Source: Caballeronia sordidicola (GTDB lineage Bacteria; Pseudomonadota; Gammaproteobacteria; Burkholderiales; Burkholderiaceae). From it: a stretch of 64,000 nt of DNA. Below are positions 18,100 through 26,876 of the stretch, piece by piece. Numbering within the stretch: the stretch's first letter is position 1; the number at the start of each line of letters is the position of its first letter. Location of the stretch: the NCBI RefSeq assembly GCF_000729995.1, contig NZ_JNFG01000020.1, positions 372,001 through 436,000 on the forward strand. The letters run 5' to 3'. The notes beneath the pieces are model-generated. The model did no database searches and was not told the DNA's origin. It was given only the letters and a program-made list of their open reading frames with translations. Position numbers and translations under genes: made by a program.

Positions 18100-18894
18100 T
18101 TAGTTGTGTTGTTCGGCCATGCCGGCGCGTGCCGCTGCGGCCGCTTGACGCTTGAGTTGCTTGCGCGTGGTTGCCGTGCTTGCGCCGCCGTAACGCGGAT
18201 TCGAATGGCGGTTGGTCCAGCGGTCGATATGATTGATCGCGTGCGTGAGGGGCACGGTAATCAGCAAGTAGACGAACCCGGCGGCGACCAGCGGAGACAG
18301 GTTCGCCGTATTTACCGACGTGTTCTGTCCAATGGTGAACAGGTCCCGTTGCGAAGTCAGCAAGCCGAGAAAATAAACGAGGCTTGAATCCTTCACGATC
18401 GAAATGAACTGGTTCGCGAGCGCGGGCAGAATTCGCCGGACGCCTTGCGGCACGATCACATGGCGCATGGCAGTCCAATACGTCATGCCGAGCGCCTGAC
18501 ACGCGGAGAGCTGCCCTTTGCCCACGCTCTGTATGCCCGAACGAAAGATCTCCGCTATATACGCCGATGAAATCAGACCGAGCGCCACGATCGCAAGCGG
18601 ATACGGATTCGGGCCGAAGACCGCAAGCCCGACCGGCGCGAGTCCTTGCCCCACGAGCAGGATCACGAGCGCCGCCGGCAGACCGCGAAAGACCTCGACG
18701 AACACACGCGCCGGCACTTCGAGCCAGCGCATATGCGACACCGCCATCAACGCCAGCACCATGCCCGCGATGATCCCGAGCAAGGTCGAGAACAGCGACA
18801 GCACGAGCGTGTTGACGAGCCCGGTTTCGAGCAGCGCAGGAAGCGATCCCGTGAGCAACTGCCAGTCGAGGAAGTTCTGCAGGAATGCGTTCAT
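18100..18894 (-). CDS. Polar amino-acid ABC transporter, inner-membrane permease
   Basis: The 264-residue product has about five membrane segments and the typical EAA-loop ALGMTYWTAMRHVIVPQGVRR, which contacts the ATPase. The LSLFSTLLGIIAGMVLAL start and FRGLPAALVILL segment match the His/Glu/Gln permease family (HisM/GlnP). The last 35 residues, rich in Arg/Lys/Ala, are a longer cytoplasmic tail than usual. It sits between the binding-protein gene and an oxidoreductase gene. The matching ATPase is not in the visible operon. Confidence 0.9.
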   Translation of the reverse strand: MNAFLQNFLDWQLLTGSLPALLETGLVNTLVLSLFSTLLGIIAGMVLALMAVSHMRWLEVPARVFVEVFRGLPAALVILLVGQGLAPVGLAVFGPNPYPLAIVALGLISSAYIAEIFRSGIQSVGKGQLSACQALGMTYWTAMRHVIVPQGVRRILPALANQFISIVKDSSLVYFLGLLTSQRDLFTIGQNTSVNTANLSPLVAAGFVYLLITVPLTHAINHIDRWTNRHSNPRYGGASTATTRKQLKRQAAAAARAGMAEQHN

Positions 18895-18923
18895 GGCGCT
18901 CTCCGGATCATGTCGGCGAAAAT

Positions 18924-19742
18924 TCAGCTACCGGTTTTCATCTCGTACGGCGGCAGGCTGGCGGGCTTCGGATAACCCGGATGGAACTGCGTATAGAGCT
19001 TCATCCAGGTGCCATCGGCAACCAGCTCGTTAAGCGTCTTGTTGACCGCGGCTTCGAGCTTGGCATTGCCCTTGCGCATCGGAAAACCGGCCGGCAGGTT
19101 GATCGCGGAAATATCCAGCCGGTCGGCGAGATTCAACTGCGGGTACTTGCTTTGCAGACCGTCGACGAGCGATTTATCGATGAAGAAACCATCAATATAT
19201 TTCGAGCGCAGGGAGAGAAAGCCCGCGTTCACGTTAGGAAAACGCACGATCTGCGCGCCCGGCAAATAGCTGTCCGAATACGTGTCTTCAATCGTACCTT
19301 GCACCACGCCAATGCGCTTGTCCTTGACCGACGCCTTGTCGCTTGTGATCGCGCTATCGGGCAGGGTCGCTACGCTAAGCAGCCCAGTCAGGTAACCCTC
19401 GGAGAAATCGACCATCTTCAGCCGGTCCGTGGTGATCGATATCGATCCGGCGGCGAGATCGATCTGCTGGTTCGTCACACTCGGCAGCAAGCCGCTGAAG
19501 TCCTGCGCACGAAAGTCGACGCTCAATCCCAGCTTGGCGCCAATCGCGCGCAGCAACTCGACGTCGAAGCCGGTCATCTTGCCGTTATCGATGTAGGAAT
19601 AAGGCTTGTTGTTGGCGTCCACGCCAGCCATTAGCTTGCCCGGCGCAAGCGTGCCGAGGTCGTCAGCATGGGCGCTGGTCGCGGCTATCAACGAGAAGGA
19701 AGCGACGATAGAAATCAGGCTGAGAAAGTGTCGAAACCGCAT
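18924..19742 (-). CDS. Polar amino-acid ABC transporter, periplasmic binding protein
   Basis: The start at 19742 gives 272 residues with a clear signal peptide (MRFRHFLSLI, hydrophobic to about residue 24, cut near SAHA-DD). The mature part is of the SBP_bac_3 type: KLMAGVDANNKPYSYIDNGKMTGFDVEL is the first lobe, LLPSVTNQQIDLAAGSISIT the hinge, and RIGVVQGTIEDTYS the second lobe. The ligand is most likely an amino acid, opine or related amine. It is the second gene of the minus-strand run led by the FAD oxidoreductase. Confidence 0.9.
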   Translation of the reverse strand: MRFRHFLSLISIVASFSLIAATSAHADDLGTLAPGKLMAGVDANNKPYSYIDNGKMTGFDVELLRAIGAKLGLSVDFRAQDFSGLLPSVTNQQIDLAAGSISITTDRLKMVDFSEGYLTGLLSVATLPDSAITSDKASVKDKRIGVVQGTIEDTYSDSYLPGAQIVRFPNVNAGFLSLRSKYIDGFFIDKSLVDGLQSKYPQLNLADRLDISAINLPAGFPMRKGNAKLEAAVNKTLNELVADGTWMKLYTQFHPGYPKPASLPPYEMKTGS

Positions 19743-19824
19743 GATGTTGCTCCATGGAAACCAGCGATGAATTGAAAATACAACGAGTCGATGCAGAGTC
19801 ACTAACAGGCTTAAAAACCAGGCG

Positions 19825-21147
19825 TCAGGACAGCGCGCCGCGCACGCGTCCGTTCCAGCAATCGTCGAGCTGATACAGCACGGTGCCCATCGGCACGCTC
19901 AAGCTGCGCGCCATGCCGCCCGGACTCAGCGGAAACGGACCTTCGCCGAATGCGCCGGGCGCGGCATCGAGGCTTGATAGTGTTCTTGCAATGCGCTGCC
20001 CGAGGTAACTCATCAACGCGACGCCGTTGCCGTTGCAGCCGAGCGCGTAAAAAACGCCGTCGCGCTCGCCAATATGCGCGAGCTTGTCGCCGGTCATCGC
20101 GACGTATCCCTTCCATGCATGCGTGATACGCACGTCGCGTAAAGCGGGCCAGAGCTGCACCATCTTCCTGTGCAGGATTCGCGCCGCCTCGCGTTCACCG
20201 ACTTCGCGAAACGATGGCCGCGAGCCGAACAGCATGCGCGTTCCGTCGGGGGAAGGACGGGTATAAAACAGGTTGCGCTTGGAGTCGCTGATCATGCGGC
20301 GGCCCGGATTCAGTACATCCATGAGTCCGGGTGGAAGGGGTTCTGTGGCGATCTGATAACTCGCCACCGGCAGCACGCGACGCGAGAGAAATGGCAGTAA
20401 GGGGCCTGTATAACCGTTAGTCGCGACCAGCACTTGCTTTGCATCTATCTTGCCGCGCGCCGTATGGACAGCGAAGCGCGCGCCCGTCCGTTCAATCCGT
20501 TCCACCGCCGCGTGCGAATGCAGGCTTGCGCCGCACCGCCGTGCAAGCTCGCGTAGCGCGCGGTGATATTTCGCCGTATGCAGGCCGCCGTATTCATCCA
20601 CGAGAATGCCGCCGTAGTAATAGTCCGACCCCACCACGGCGCGTTGCTCCGCCCGCGCCACCACATGCACGGTCACGCCGGTTTTCTCGCGCAGCAGCTC
20701 GCCTTGCTGGCGCAGCCGCTCGAAATGCCCGGGAGTGAACGCACCAAAAAAGCGGCCGGTTATCTGCAGATCGGCGTCGAGCGATTCACTGGATATCAGG
20801 TGCTTGAGATAGTCGAAACTCGCCGTGGATTCCGCCATCAAACGGCCCAGCCGTTCCGCCGATACCCCGCGAATGGCCTCGGTCAGCGCCAGTTTTTGCC
20901 CGCTCGACACCATGCCGCCGCTGCGCGTGCTGCCGCCCGCGCCGATCTCGGCGGCATCCAGCACGGCAACCGTTGTACCTTGCCGCGCCGCTTCCGCCGC
21001 CGCCGATAACCCGCAATAGCCGCTCCCCACGATCACCAGATCCACGCTCGATGGCAACGCGACGCGCGACGTTTCGGGTGGCGCCGCGTCCCACCAATAC
21101 GGCGTGATGCGAAAGTCATCGTGGAAAAGGAGTGCGTCTGATCGCAT
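19825..21147 (-). CDS. FAD-dependent oxidoreductase, amino-acid/gamma-glutamylputrescine oxidase-like
   Basis: The chosen start at 21147 (RSDALLF after Met) gives 440 residues; starts at 21198 and 21216 are open and none has a strong ribosome-binding site. The FAD motif LVIVGSGYCGLSAAAEAARQG, the TRSGGMVSSGQKL stretch and the C-terminal ALGCNGNGVALMSYLGQRIA are typical of the PuuB/OrdL group of amine or amino-acid oxidases. The WWDAAPPE motif near the start is frequent in that group. It heads the five-gene transporter/oxidoreductase run and is divergent from a LysR gene. Confidence 0.87.
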   Translation of the reverse strand: MRSDALLFHDDFRITPYWWDAAPPETSRVALPSSVDLVIVGSGYCGLSAAAEAARQGTTVAVLDAAEIGAGGSTRSGGMVSSGQKLALTEAIRGVSAERLGRLMAESTASFDYLKHLISSESLDADLQITGRFFGAFTPGHFERLRQQGELLREKTGVTVHVVARAEQRAVVGSDYYYGGILVDEYGGLHTAKYHRALRELARRCGASLHSHAAVERIERTGARFAVHTARGKIDAKQVLVATNGYTGPLLPFLSRRVLPVASYQIATEPLPPGLMDVLNPGRRMISDSKRNLFYTRPSPDGTRMLFGSRPSFREVGEREAARILHRKMVQLWPALRDVRITHAWKGYVAMTGDKLAHIGERDGVFYALGCNGNGVALMSYLGQRIARTLSSLDAAPGAFGEGPFPLSPGGMARSLSVPMGTVLYQLDDCWNGRVRGALS

Positions 21148-21228
21148 GGTTCGTTGGGGGTGACTAGTTGGGGACCAGTCTAGGAGCGCTTCCGTCATCC
21201 GGTCAAATACGGCCAAAAACGTCTGCTA

Positions 21229-21241
21229 TTCAATTTTGATA
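21229..21241. promoter_or_regulatory. LysR-type T-N11-A box
   Basis: TTCAATTTTGATA fits the T-N11-A consensus and has a TCAA-TT-TTGA dyad. It lies in the 141-base interval between the divergent oxidoreductase (start 21147) and LysR (start 21289) genes, 48 bases ahead of the regulator's start. This is the expected place for autoregulation and divergent activation. Confidence 0.5.
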
Positions 21242-21288
21242 TGACAAGCTTGCGTGCGGGCGGGGCAAATCAAGGGAGAGGGGCACAC

Positions 21289-22221
21289 ATGAACCAGAAG
21301 CAAATCGAAGCGTTCAGGCTGGTGATCCTGAGGGGATCGATGACGGCCGCGGCCGAAGAACTCGGCACCTCGCAGCCTAGCGTCAGCCGCCTGATTGCAG
21401 AGTTGGAGGCGTCGACGGGACTGGCGCTTTTCACGCGCAACGGCGGCCGGATCCAGGCTACCGATGCCGGTACCGCGTTCTATCGCGAGGTCGACCGCAG
21501 TTTCGTGGGACTCGAAAAGCTCGGGCATTCAGCGCGGGAGATTCGCCAGTTCGGCAGTGGCCGGCTGCGTCTCGTGGCGCCGCCGGTGTTGGCGTTATCG
21601 TTCGTACCCCTTGTGATCGAGCGCTTTCTTGCGGCATATCCGCGTATTGCGATTTCGCTGGAAATGCGCAGTGAAGGCACGATCCAGCGCTGGGCATCGT
21701 CGGCCTATTGCGACGTCGGTTTTGCCACCACCACGCCTGACGCGTTCGGCGTGATCAGCGCCGAGTTGTATCGACTGGCCGGGGTCTGCGCGTTGCCCGC
21801 CCAACATCCGCTCACCGCGCGCAAGCGCATCCATGCGCGTGACTTGAAGGACCAGAGCCTCATCCTGCCGTCCTACGCCGACGACACCCGCTCGTCACTC
21901 GATCGCGCGTTGCGCCAGGCCGGCGTGAACCAGGCGCCGGTGATCGAGACGCCGTACGGCGCCACCATTTGCGCGATGGTCGCGCGTGGCCTGGGTGTGG
22001 GCGTGGTGAATCCGCTGGCCACCACCGATACCAATCCGGCCCGCATCGTGTTCAGGCCGTTCTCGCCGGACGTGATGTTTCGCGGCTTCACGGTCTGTCC
22101 TCAGTTACAGCATCCGAACCCGCTGGTGACGGCTTTTCTCGATCTCACCAAGGAAACGATGGCGATTGAAGCGGCTCGTTTGCGAGGGTTCGCCGACACG
22201 AGTCTGAGCTCTCCGAGCTAG
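21289..22221 (+). CDS. LysR family transcriptional regulator
   Basis: The start at 21289 follows GGGAGAGGGG and gives 310 residues; an ATG at 21241 lies inside the candidate operator and is less likely. The N-terminal winged HTH is MNQKQIEAFRLVILRGSMTA with AAEELGTSQPSVSRLIAELE, then a linker helix and a periplasmic-binding-protein-like effector domain to residue about 300. It resembles regulators of opine or amino-acid catabolism such as NocR/OccR. It is divergent from the oxidoreductase/ABC-transporter operon and likely controls it; the CoA-transferase operon starts only 90 bases downstream on the same strand and may be another target. Confidence 0.9.
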   Translation: MNQKQIEAFRLVILRGSMTAAAEELGTSQPSVSRLIAELEASTGLALFTRNGGRIQATDAGTAFYREVDRSFVGLEKLGHSAREIRQFGSGRLRLVAPPVLALSFVPLVIERFLAAYPRIAISLEMRSEGTIQRWASSAYCDVGFATTTPDAFGVISAELYRLAGVCALPAQHPLTARKRIHARDLKDQSLILPSYADDTRSSLDRALRQAGVNQAPVIETPYGATICAMVARGLGVGVVNPLATTDTNPARIVFRPFSPDVMFRGFTVCPQLQHPNPLVTAFLDLTKETMAIEAARLRGFADTSLSSPS

Positions 22222-22311
22222 GGGTTTCCCCGATTCGTCTTGACGCATAATATTCACGCATATAAAGTTTTATTCACCGACAGGAATAATGAGATAGAAA
22301 AACCGCTTTCG

Positions 22312-23478
22312 ATGGAGACGAAAATTTTGACTCAACCCCCTCTGGGTTCGCTTGACCGCATTCGCGTTGTTGATTTATCGCGTGTGCTGGGTGGTCCTTA
22401 CTGCACGCAGATACTCGCCGACCACGGCGCCGAAGTGATCAAGATCGAACCGCCGGCGGGCGATGAAACGCGCACCTGGGGCCCGCCGTTCGATGGCGAC
22501 ACCGCCGCCTATTTCCTCGGCGTGAATCGAAACAAGCTGGGCGTGTCTCTGGATTTATCGCAGGAAGCGGGGCGCACGAAGCTGCTGGCGTTGCTCGAAA
22601 CCGCCGACGTGCTGATCGAAAACTTCAAGCCCGGCACGCTCGAGCGCTGGGGTATCGGCTACGAACAACTGTTGCAGACGCGCTTTCCGAAGCTCGTCCA
22701 TTGCCGCGTATCCGGCTTCGGCGCGGATGGTCCGCTCGGTGGCCTGCCCGGCTACGACGCAGCGATTCAGGCGATGGCCGGCATCATGAGCGTGAACGGC
22801 GCAGCGGACGGCGAAGCGACGCGCGTGGGCATTCCGATTGTGGACATGGTCACCGGCCTGAACGCCGCGCTTGGCATCCTGATGGCGTTGCGCGAACGTG
22901 ACGGCAGTCAGCTTGGGCAGTTCGTGGAGTCCACGCTGTTCGATTGCGCGCTGTCCATCCTGCATCCGCACACTGCCAACTACTTCTACTCCGGCACGCC
23001 GCCGCAGCGCACCGGCAACGCGCATCCGAACATCACGCCGTACGACATGTTCCATACGGGCAGTGTCGATATCTTCCTGGCGGTGGGAAACAACACGCAA
23101 TTCACAGCGCTGTGCGAAGTGATCTGGGCGCCTCAGCTTGCGGAAGATCCGCGCTTCGAGAGCAACAAGGCGCGCACGGCGAATCGCCGCGAACTGCGTC
23201 GCGAACTGGAAAGCGTGTTCGACCGCTGGGACGGTGCGCAACTTGCCGATACGCTCATCCGCCGGGGTGTGCCGTGTGCGCCGGTGCTGTCCATCGATGC
23301 CGCGCTCGACTTGCCACATACAGCGCATCGCGAGATGGTGGTGTCGATGGAGGGTTACAAGGGCATCGCCTCCCCGATCAAGCTCAGCCGCACGCCTGCT
23401 ACCTACCGGACACCGCCGCCCAAGCTCAACGAGCACGAGGCGCAGGTCTTTAATCAAACCCCGAAGGGAGACGCCTGA
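22312..23478 (+). CDS. CaiB/BaiF family CoA transferase (class III)
   Basis: The start at 22312 gives 388 residues. A TTG at 22327, 10 bases after GGAG, is an alternative and would begin at the conserved region directly. Class III features include VVDLSRVLGGPYCTQILADHG at the start, IKIEPPAGDETRTWGPPF, NFKPGTLERWG and the catalytic Asp in LPGYDAAIQAMAG at about residue 155-160. Enzymes of this family move CoA from an acyl-CoA to a carboxylic acid. Its stop overlaps the start of the next gene by one base. With the CitMHS transporter and acyl-CoA dehydrogenase it likely activates an imported carboxylate. Confidence 0.9.
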   Translation: METKILTQPPLGSLDRIRVVDLSRVLGGPYCTQILADHGAEVIKIEPPAGDETRTWGPPFDGDTAAYFLGVNRNKLGVSLDLSQEAGRTKLLALLETADVLIENFKPGTLERWGIGYEQLLQTRFPKLVHCRVSGFGADGPLGGLPGYDAAIQAMAGIMSVNGAADGEATRVGIPIVDMVTGLNAALGILMALRERDGSQLGQFVESTLFDCALSILHPHTANYFYSGTPPQRTGNAHPNITPYDMFHTGSVDIFLAVGNNTQFTALCEVIWAPQLAEDPRFESNKARTANRRELRRELESVFDRWDGAQLADTLIRRGVPCAPVLSIDAALDLPHTAHREMVVSMEGYKGIASPIKLSRTPATYRTPPPKLNEHEAQVFNQTPKGDA

Positions 23479-24776
23479 TGCTCGCGCTGACTGGCACTAT
23501 CGCGATCGTCACGCTGTTTGGCCTGATCATCACCAAGCGGCTTTCGCCGCTGGTGGCGCTGATCGCGGTGCCGACGGTCGCGGCGCTGGCCGCGGGCTTC
23601 GGGTTATCGACGGCGAAATTTGTCGTACATGGGGTGCAGGCTATCGGCCCGGTAGCGGGGATGTTTGTATTTGCGATTCTTTTTTTCGGAATACTAACCG
23701 ATGCGGGCATGCTGGATCCGATCATCAACGGCATCTTGCGGATGGTCGGCGGCAAACCCACGCGAATCGTGATGGGATCGGCGCTGCTCGCGCTGCTGAT
23801 CCATCTGGACGGCTCGGGCGCGGTCACGTTTTTGGTCACCATCCCCGCCATGCTGCCGCTCTACACACGTCTGGGACTCGACAAACGGATCCTTGCCTGT
23901 GTTGCGTCGATGGCGGCCGGTGTGAACTTCCTGCCCTGGGTGGGACCCATGTTGCGGGCGTCCGCCGCGCTGCATATTCCGACCACTGTGATCTTCTATC
24001 CGATGATCCCACTGCAAGTCGTCGGCCTCGCGTTCGTATTCGGCTCCGCTTACTGGCTTGGCAAACGCGAAGAGAAGCGCCTGGGCCTCGGCAAGGGTGC
24101 GCCGCAAGCTGCGCTGCAACCGCGTGAACTCTCGGTGGAAGAAGCAGCATTGCGACGGCCCGAGCGTTTCTGGATCAACGTGGTGCTGACCGTGGTCGTG
24201 CTTGCCACGCTGGTGAGCGGGATCGTGGACCCGGTCGTGATGTTCATGCTGGGCACCGTGGTCGCGCTGATCGTGAACTACCCCGAGGTCAATGCGCAGC
24301 GCGCTCGTATTGATGCCCACGCGAAAGCCGCACTGATGATGGCAAGCGTGCTGCTCGCGGCGGGGGCGTTCACCGGCATCATGTCAGGCACCGGCATGCT
24401 CTCCGCCATGGCGCAGGTCGTCGTGCAGCACGTCCCCGCCGAACATGCGCGTCACATGCCGTTCGTGCTCGGTTTGCTGTCCATGCCGCTGTCCCTGCTG
24501 TTCGATCCCGACTCGTTCTACTTCGGCATTCTTCCCGTCATGGCGGAGAGCGCGAAGCTGCTTGGCGTGCCGCCTATACAGATGGCGCAGGCCGCATTGC
24601 TCGGTCAGATGACCACGGGTTTTCCTGTGAGTCCATTGACGCCCGCCACGTTCCTGATCGTCGGTCTGACAGGCGTTGAGCTGGCCGAGCACCAGAAGTT
24701 CACGATCCCGTTCCTCTTTGCGGCCACCTTGCTGATGGTTGCGACCGCGGTGGTGATCGGCGTATTTCCGCTTTAG
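23478..24776 (+). CDS. CitMHS-family carboxylate transporter
   Basis: The 432-residue protein is almost entirely hydrophobic with about 12 predicted membrane segments and lies in the inner membrane. GPVAGMFVFAILFFGILTDA, ALLIHLDGSGAVTFLVTIPA and the late DPDSFYFGILPVMAES are CitMHS-type motifs seen in the Bacillus Mg2+/Ca2+-citrate carriers CitM and CitH. The substrate may be another di- or tricarboxylate. It is translationally coupled to the CoA transferase (TGATG overlap) and 17 bases from the acyl-CoA dehydrogenase gene, indicating an uptake and CoA-activation module. Confidence 0.88.
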   Translation: MLALTGTIAIVTLFGLIITKRLSPLVALIAVPTVAALAAGFGLSTAKFVVHGVQAIGPVAGMFVFAILFFGILTDAGMLDPIINGILRMVGGKPTRIVMGSALLALLIHLDGSGAVTFLVTIPAMLPLYTRLGLDKRILACVASMAAGVNFLPWVGPMLRASAALHIPTTVIFYPMIPLQVVGLAFVFGSAYWLGKREEKRLGLGKGAPQAALQPRELSVEEAALRRPERFWINVVLTVVVLATLVSGIVDPVVMFMLGTVVALIVNYPEVNAQRARIDAHAKAALMMASVLLAAGAFTGIMSGTGMLSAMAQVVVQHVPAEHARHMPFVLGLLSMPLSLLFDPDSFYFGILPVMAESAKLLGVPPIQMAQAALLGQMTTGFPVSPLTPATFLIVGLTGVELAEHQKFTIPFLFAATLLMVATAVVIGVFPL

Positions 24777-24793
24777 TATCGGGACCTCCACAT

Positions 24794-25960
24794 ATGAATT
24801 TCGAACTCACTGAAGACCAGCAATCCATCAAGGCTGCGATCGAAAAACTCTGCGAACGCTACGATGACGACTACTGGCTCGAACGCGACCGCGAAGGCGG
24901 TTTTCCCCACGACTTTCATCGCACGCTGGCGGACGCGGGCTGGCTTGGCATTGCGATGTCGCAGGACTACGGCGGCTCGGGGCTTGGCATGACCGAGGCG
25001 GCGTTGATGATGCAGACCATCAGCGCGTCGGGCGCGGGTTTGTCGGGTGCGTCGGCGGTACATATGAACATCTTCGGGCTGAATCCCGTGCAGGTGTTCG
25101 GGAGCGCGGAACAGAAGCGGCGTTTCCTGCCGCCGTTGATAGAAGGATCCGACAAGGCATGTTTCGCTGTCACCGAACCCGATTCGGGGCTCGACACCAC
25201 GCGGCTTAAAACGCAGGCCGTGCGTGATGGTGACCACTACGTGCTAACGGGCCGCAAGATCTGGATATCGACGGCGCAGGTGGCGAACAAGATGCTGATC
25301 ATCGCGAGGACCACGCCAATCGATCAGGTCGCTAAACCGACCCAGGGTTTGAGTCTCTTTTATACCGACCTCGATCGTACGAAAGTCGAAGTGCGCGAGA
25401 TCGAAAAGATGGGCCGCAAGGCGGTGGATTCGAATATGCTTTTCATCGATGGCTTGCGTGTTCCGGCTGATGACCTGATCGGCGAGGAAGGCGAAGGATT
25501 CAAATATTTGCTGCATGGTTTGAATCCCGAACGCATCCTGATTGCGGCCGAAGCGATTGGTCTAGGTCAGGCCGCGCTAAGGCGAGCCACGCAATATGCA
25601 AAGGAGCGGGTGGTGTTCGGGCGTCCGATTGGACAGAACCAGTCGATCCAGCATCCACTCGCGCAGTCATGGATGCAGCTCGAGGCTGCGAGCCTGATGG
25701 TGTTCAAGGCGGCCTCGCTGTATGACGCCGGCCAGGCGTGCGGCGCCGAAGCGAACGCGGCCAAGTATCTTGCAGCGGAAGCGGCGTTCCAGTCATGCCA
25801 GACCGCGATGTCGACGCTTGGCGGCATGGGGTACGCAAAGGAGTATCACGTTGAACGTTATTTGCGCGAGTGTATGATTCCGAGGCTCGCACCGGTCAGT
25901 CCGCAAATGATCATGTGCTTTATCGCAGAGAAAGTGCTTGGGCTCCCTAAGTCGTATTAG
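24794..25960 (+). CDS. Acyl-CoA dehydrogenase family protein
   Basis: The 388-residue flavoprotein has the full ACAD plan: an N-terminal helical domain from MNFELTEDQQSI, the FAD/substrate loop CFAVTEPDSGLDTTRLKTQA at about 115-135, the GRKIWISTA strand, then the helical C-terminal domain with RVVFGRPIGQNQSIQHPLA and GGMGYAKEYHVERYLREC near the end. The usual catalytic base (Glu) of short-chain enzymes aligns near AKEYHVER. It probably oxidises the acyl-CoA made by the upstream CoA transferase in the cytosol. The gene is in the same operon, followed by an IclR gene. Confidence 0.9.
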   Translation: MNFELTEDQQSIKAAIEKLCERYDDDYWLERDREGGFPHDFHRTLADAGWLGIAMSQDYGGSGLGMTEAALMMQTISASGAGLSGASAVHMNIFGLNPVQVFGSAEQKRRFLPPLIEGSDKACFAVTEPDSGLDTTRLKTQAVRDGDHYVLTGRKIWISTAQVANKMLIIARTTPIDQVAKPTQGLSLFYTDLDRTKVEVREIEKMGRKAVDSNMLFIDGLRVPADDLIGEEGEGFKYLLHGLNPERILIAAEAIGLGQAALRRATQYAKERVVFGRPIGQNQSIQHPLAQSWMQLEAASLMVFKAASLYDAGQACGAEANAAKYLAAEAAFQSCQTAMSTLGGMGYAKEYHVERYLRECMIPRLAPVSPQMIMCFIAEKVLGLPKSY

Positions 25961-26013
25961 CGTCGGTCGTATTAGTGCTAGCAACCCGCCTGAAACAAGT
26001 GGAACGAATTGCC

Positions 26014-26751
26014 ATGGATGTCAAACTCGTTGCACGCACGCTCGACTTGTTCGAGCGTTTCGCCACGGAACAGCGGCCGTTGCCGCTGACCGAACTCGCC
26101 CGGCTGATGGACGTGCCGGTATCGAGTTGTCTCGCGCTTGCCCGTACGCTGGTGAGCCGCGGGTATCTCTATGAAGTGAAAAAGCGCGGCGGATACTATC
26201 CGACCCGGCGGCTGCTGCAACTCGCGCAAGCGATAGATGCGGTCGATCCCGTGCTGGAGATGCTGCATGCGCGGCTAGTCGCATTACGCGATGTCACTGG
26301 CGAGACCATCGTGTTGGGAAAGATTCACGATGCCGCCGTGGTGTATCTCGACGTGGTGGAATCGTTCAAGGCGATTCGCTACATCGTGAAGCCGGGCGAG
26401 CTTCGTCCCGTGCATGCTAATTCAATCGGCAAGGCGATCTTTGGCGAGCTCTCGCCGGAGCAGCAACAGGCGCTCGCGGCGAAGCTCGGGTTCGAGCGGA
26501 TGACCGATCGCACGACGGCTGACGTTGCAGCGCTTGTGACTCAGACGGAGTCTGCCAAGAAACGCGGCTGGCATGTCAATCTCGGGGAGAGCGCGCCGGA
26601 GCTTTCAGCGGTCGCGATTGCGGTGTCGGTTGGCGGGGACCTGTATGGCATATCGGTGGTTGGGCCGACCGAGCGTATCGAGAAGCAGGAGGAGGCGCAT
26701 GGGCTGGAGCTTGTGCGGGTAAAGCAGGAGATCGATGCGCAGGAGAAGTGA
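26014..26751 (+). CDS. IclR family transcriptional regulator
   Basis: The Met at 26014 gives 245 residues. The N-terminal winged HTH has LARTLDLFERFATEQ and then LTELARLMDVPVSSCLALARTL, and the C-terminal effector domain (from about 75) shows the IclR features RYIVKPGELRPVHANSIGKAI and RGWHVNLGESAPELSAVAI. It likely controls the CoA transferase/CitMHS/acyl-CoA dehydrogenase genes, which it follows by 53 bases. The effector is unknown; IclR proteins of such clusters usually sense the aromatic or aliphatic acid substrate. Confidence 0.88.
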   Translation: MDVKLVARTLDLFERFATEQRPLPLTELARLMDVPVSSCLALARTLVSRGYLYEVKKRGGYYPTRRLLQLAQAIDAVDPVLEMLHARLVALRDVTGETIVLGKIHDAAVVYLDVVESFKAIRYIVKPGELRPVHANSIGKAIFGELSPEQQQALAAKLGFERMTDRTTADVAALVTQTESAKKRGWHVNLGESAPELSAVAIAVSVGGDLYGISVVGPTERIEKQEEAHGLELVRVKQEIDAQEK

Positions 26752-26876
26752 CGCAAGTATCTGGTGGACACCTGTGACGCTGAATTTTTTCTGCTAGATT
26801 GAACACCCTTGCTTAGCGTCGTACGGTCGAGGTTTTAAAGTCCGCACACGCTTCCCGTCTGGCGCTTCAATCGACC

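Noticed and set aside
22555..23457. Open frame of 300 codons on the minus strand
   Set aside because: Antisense to the CoA transferase gene with no coding signal of its own.
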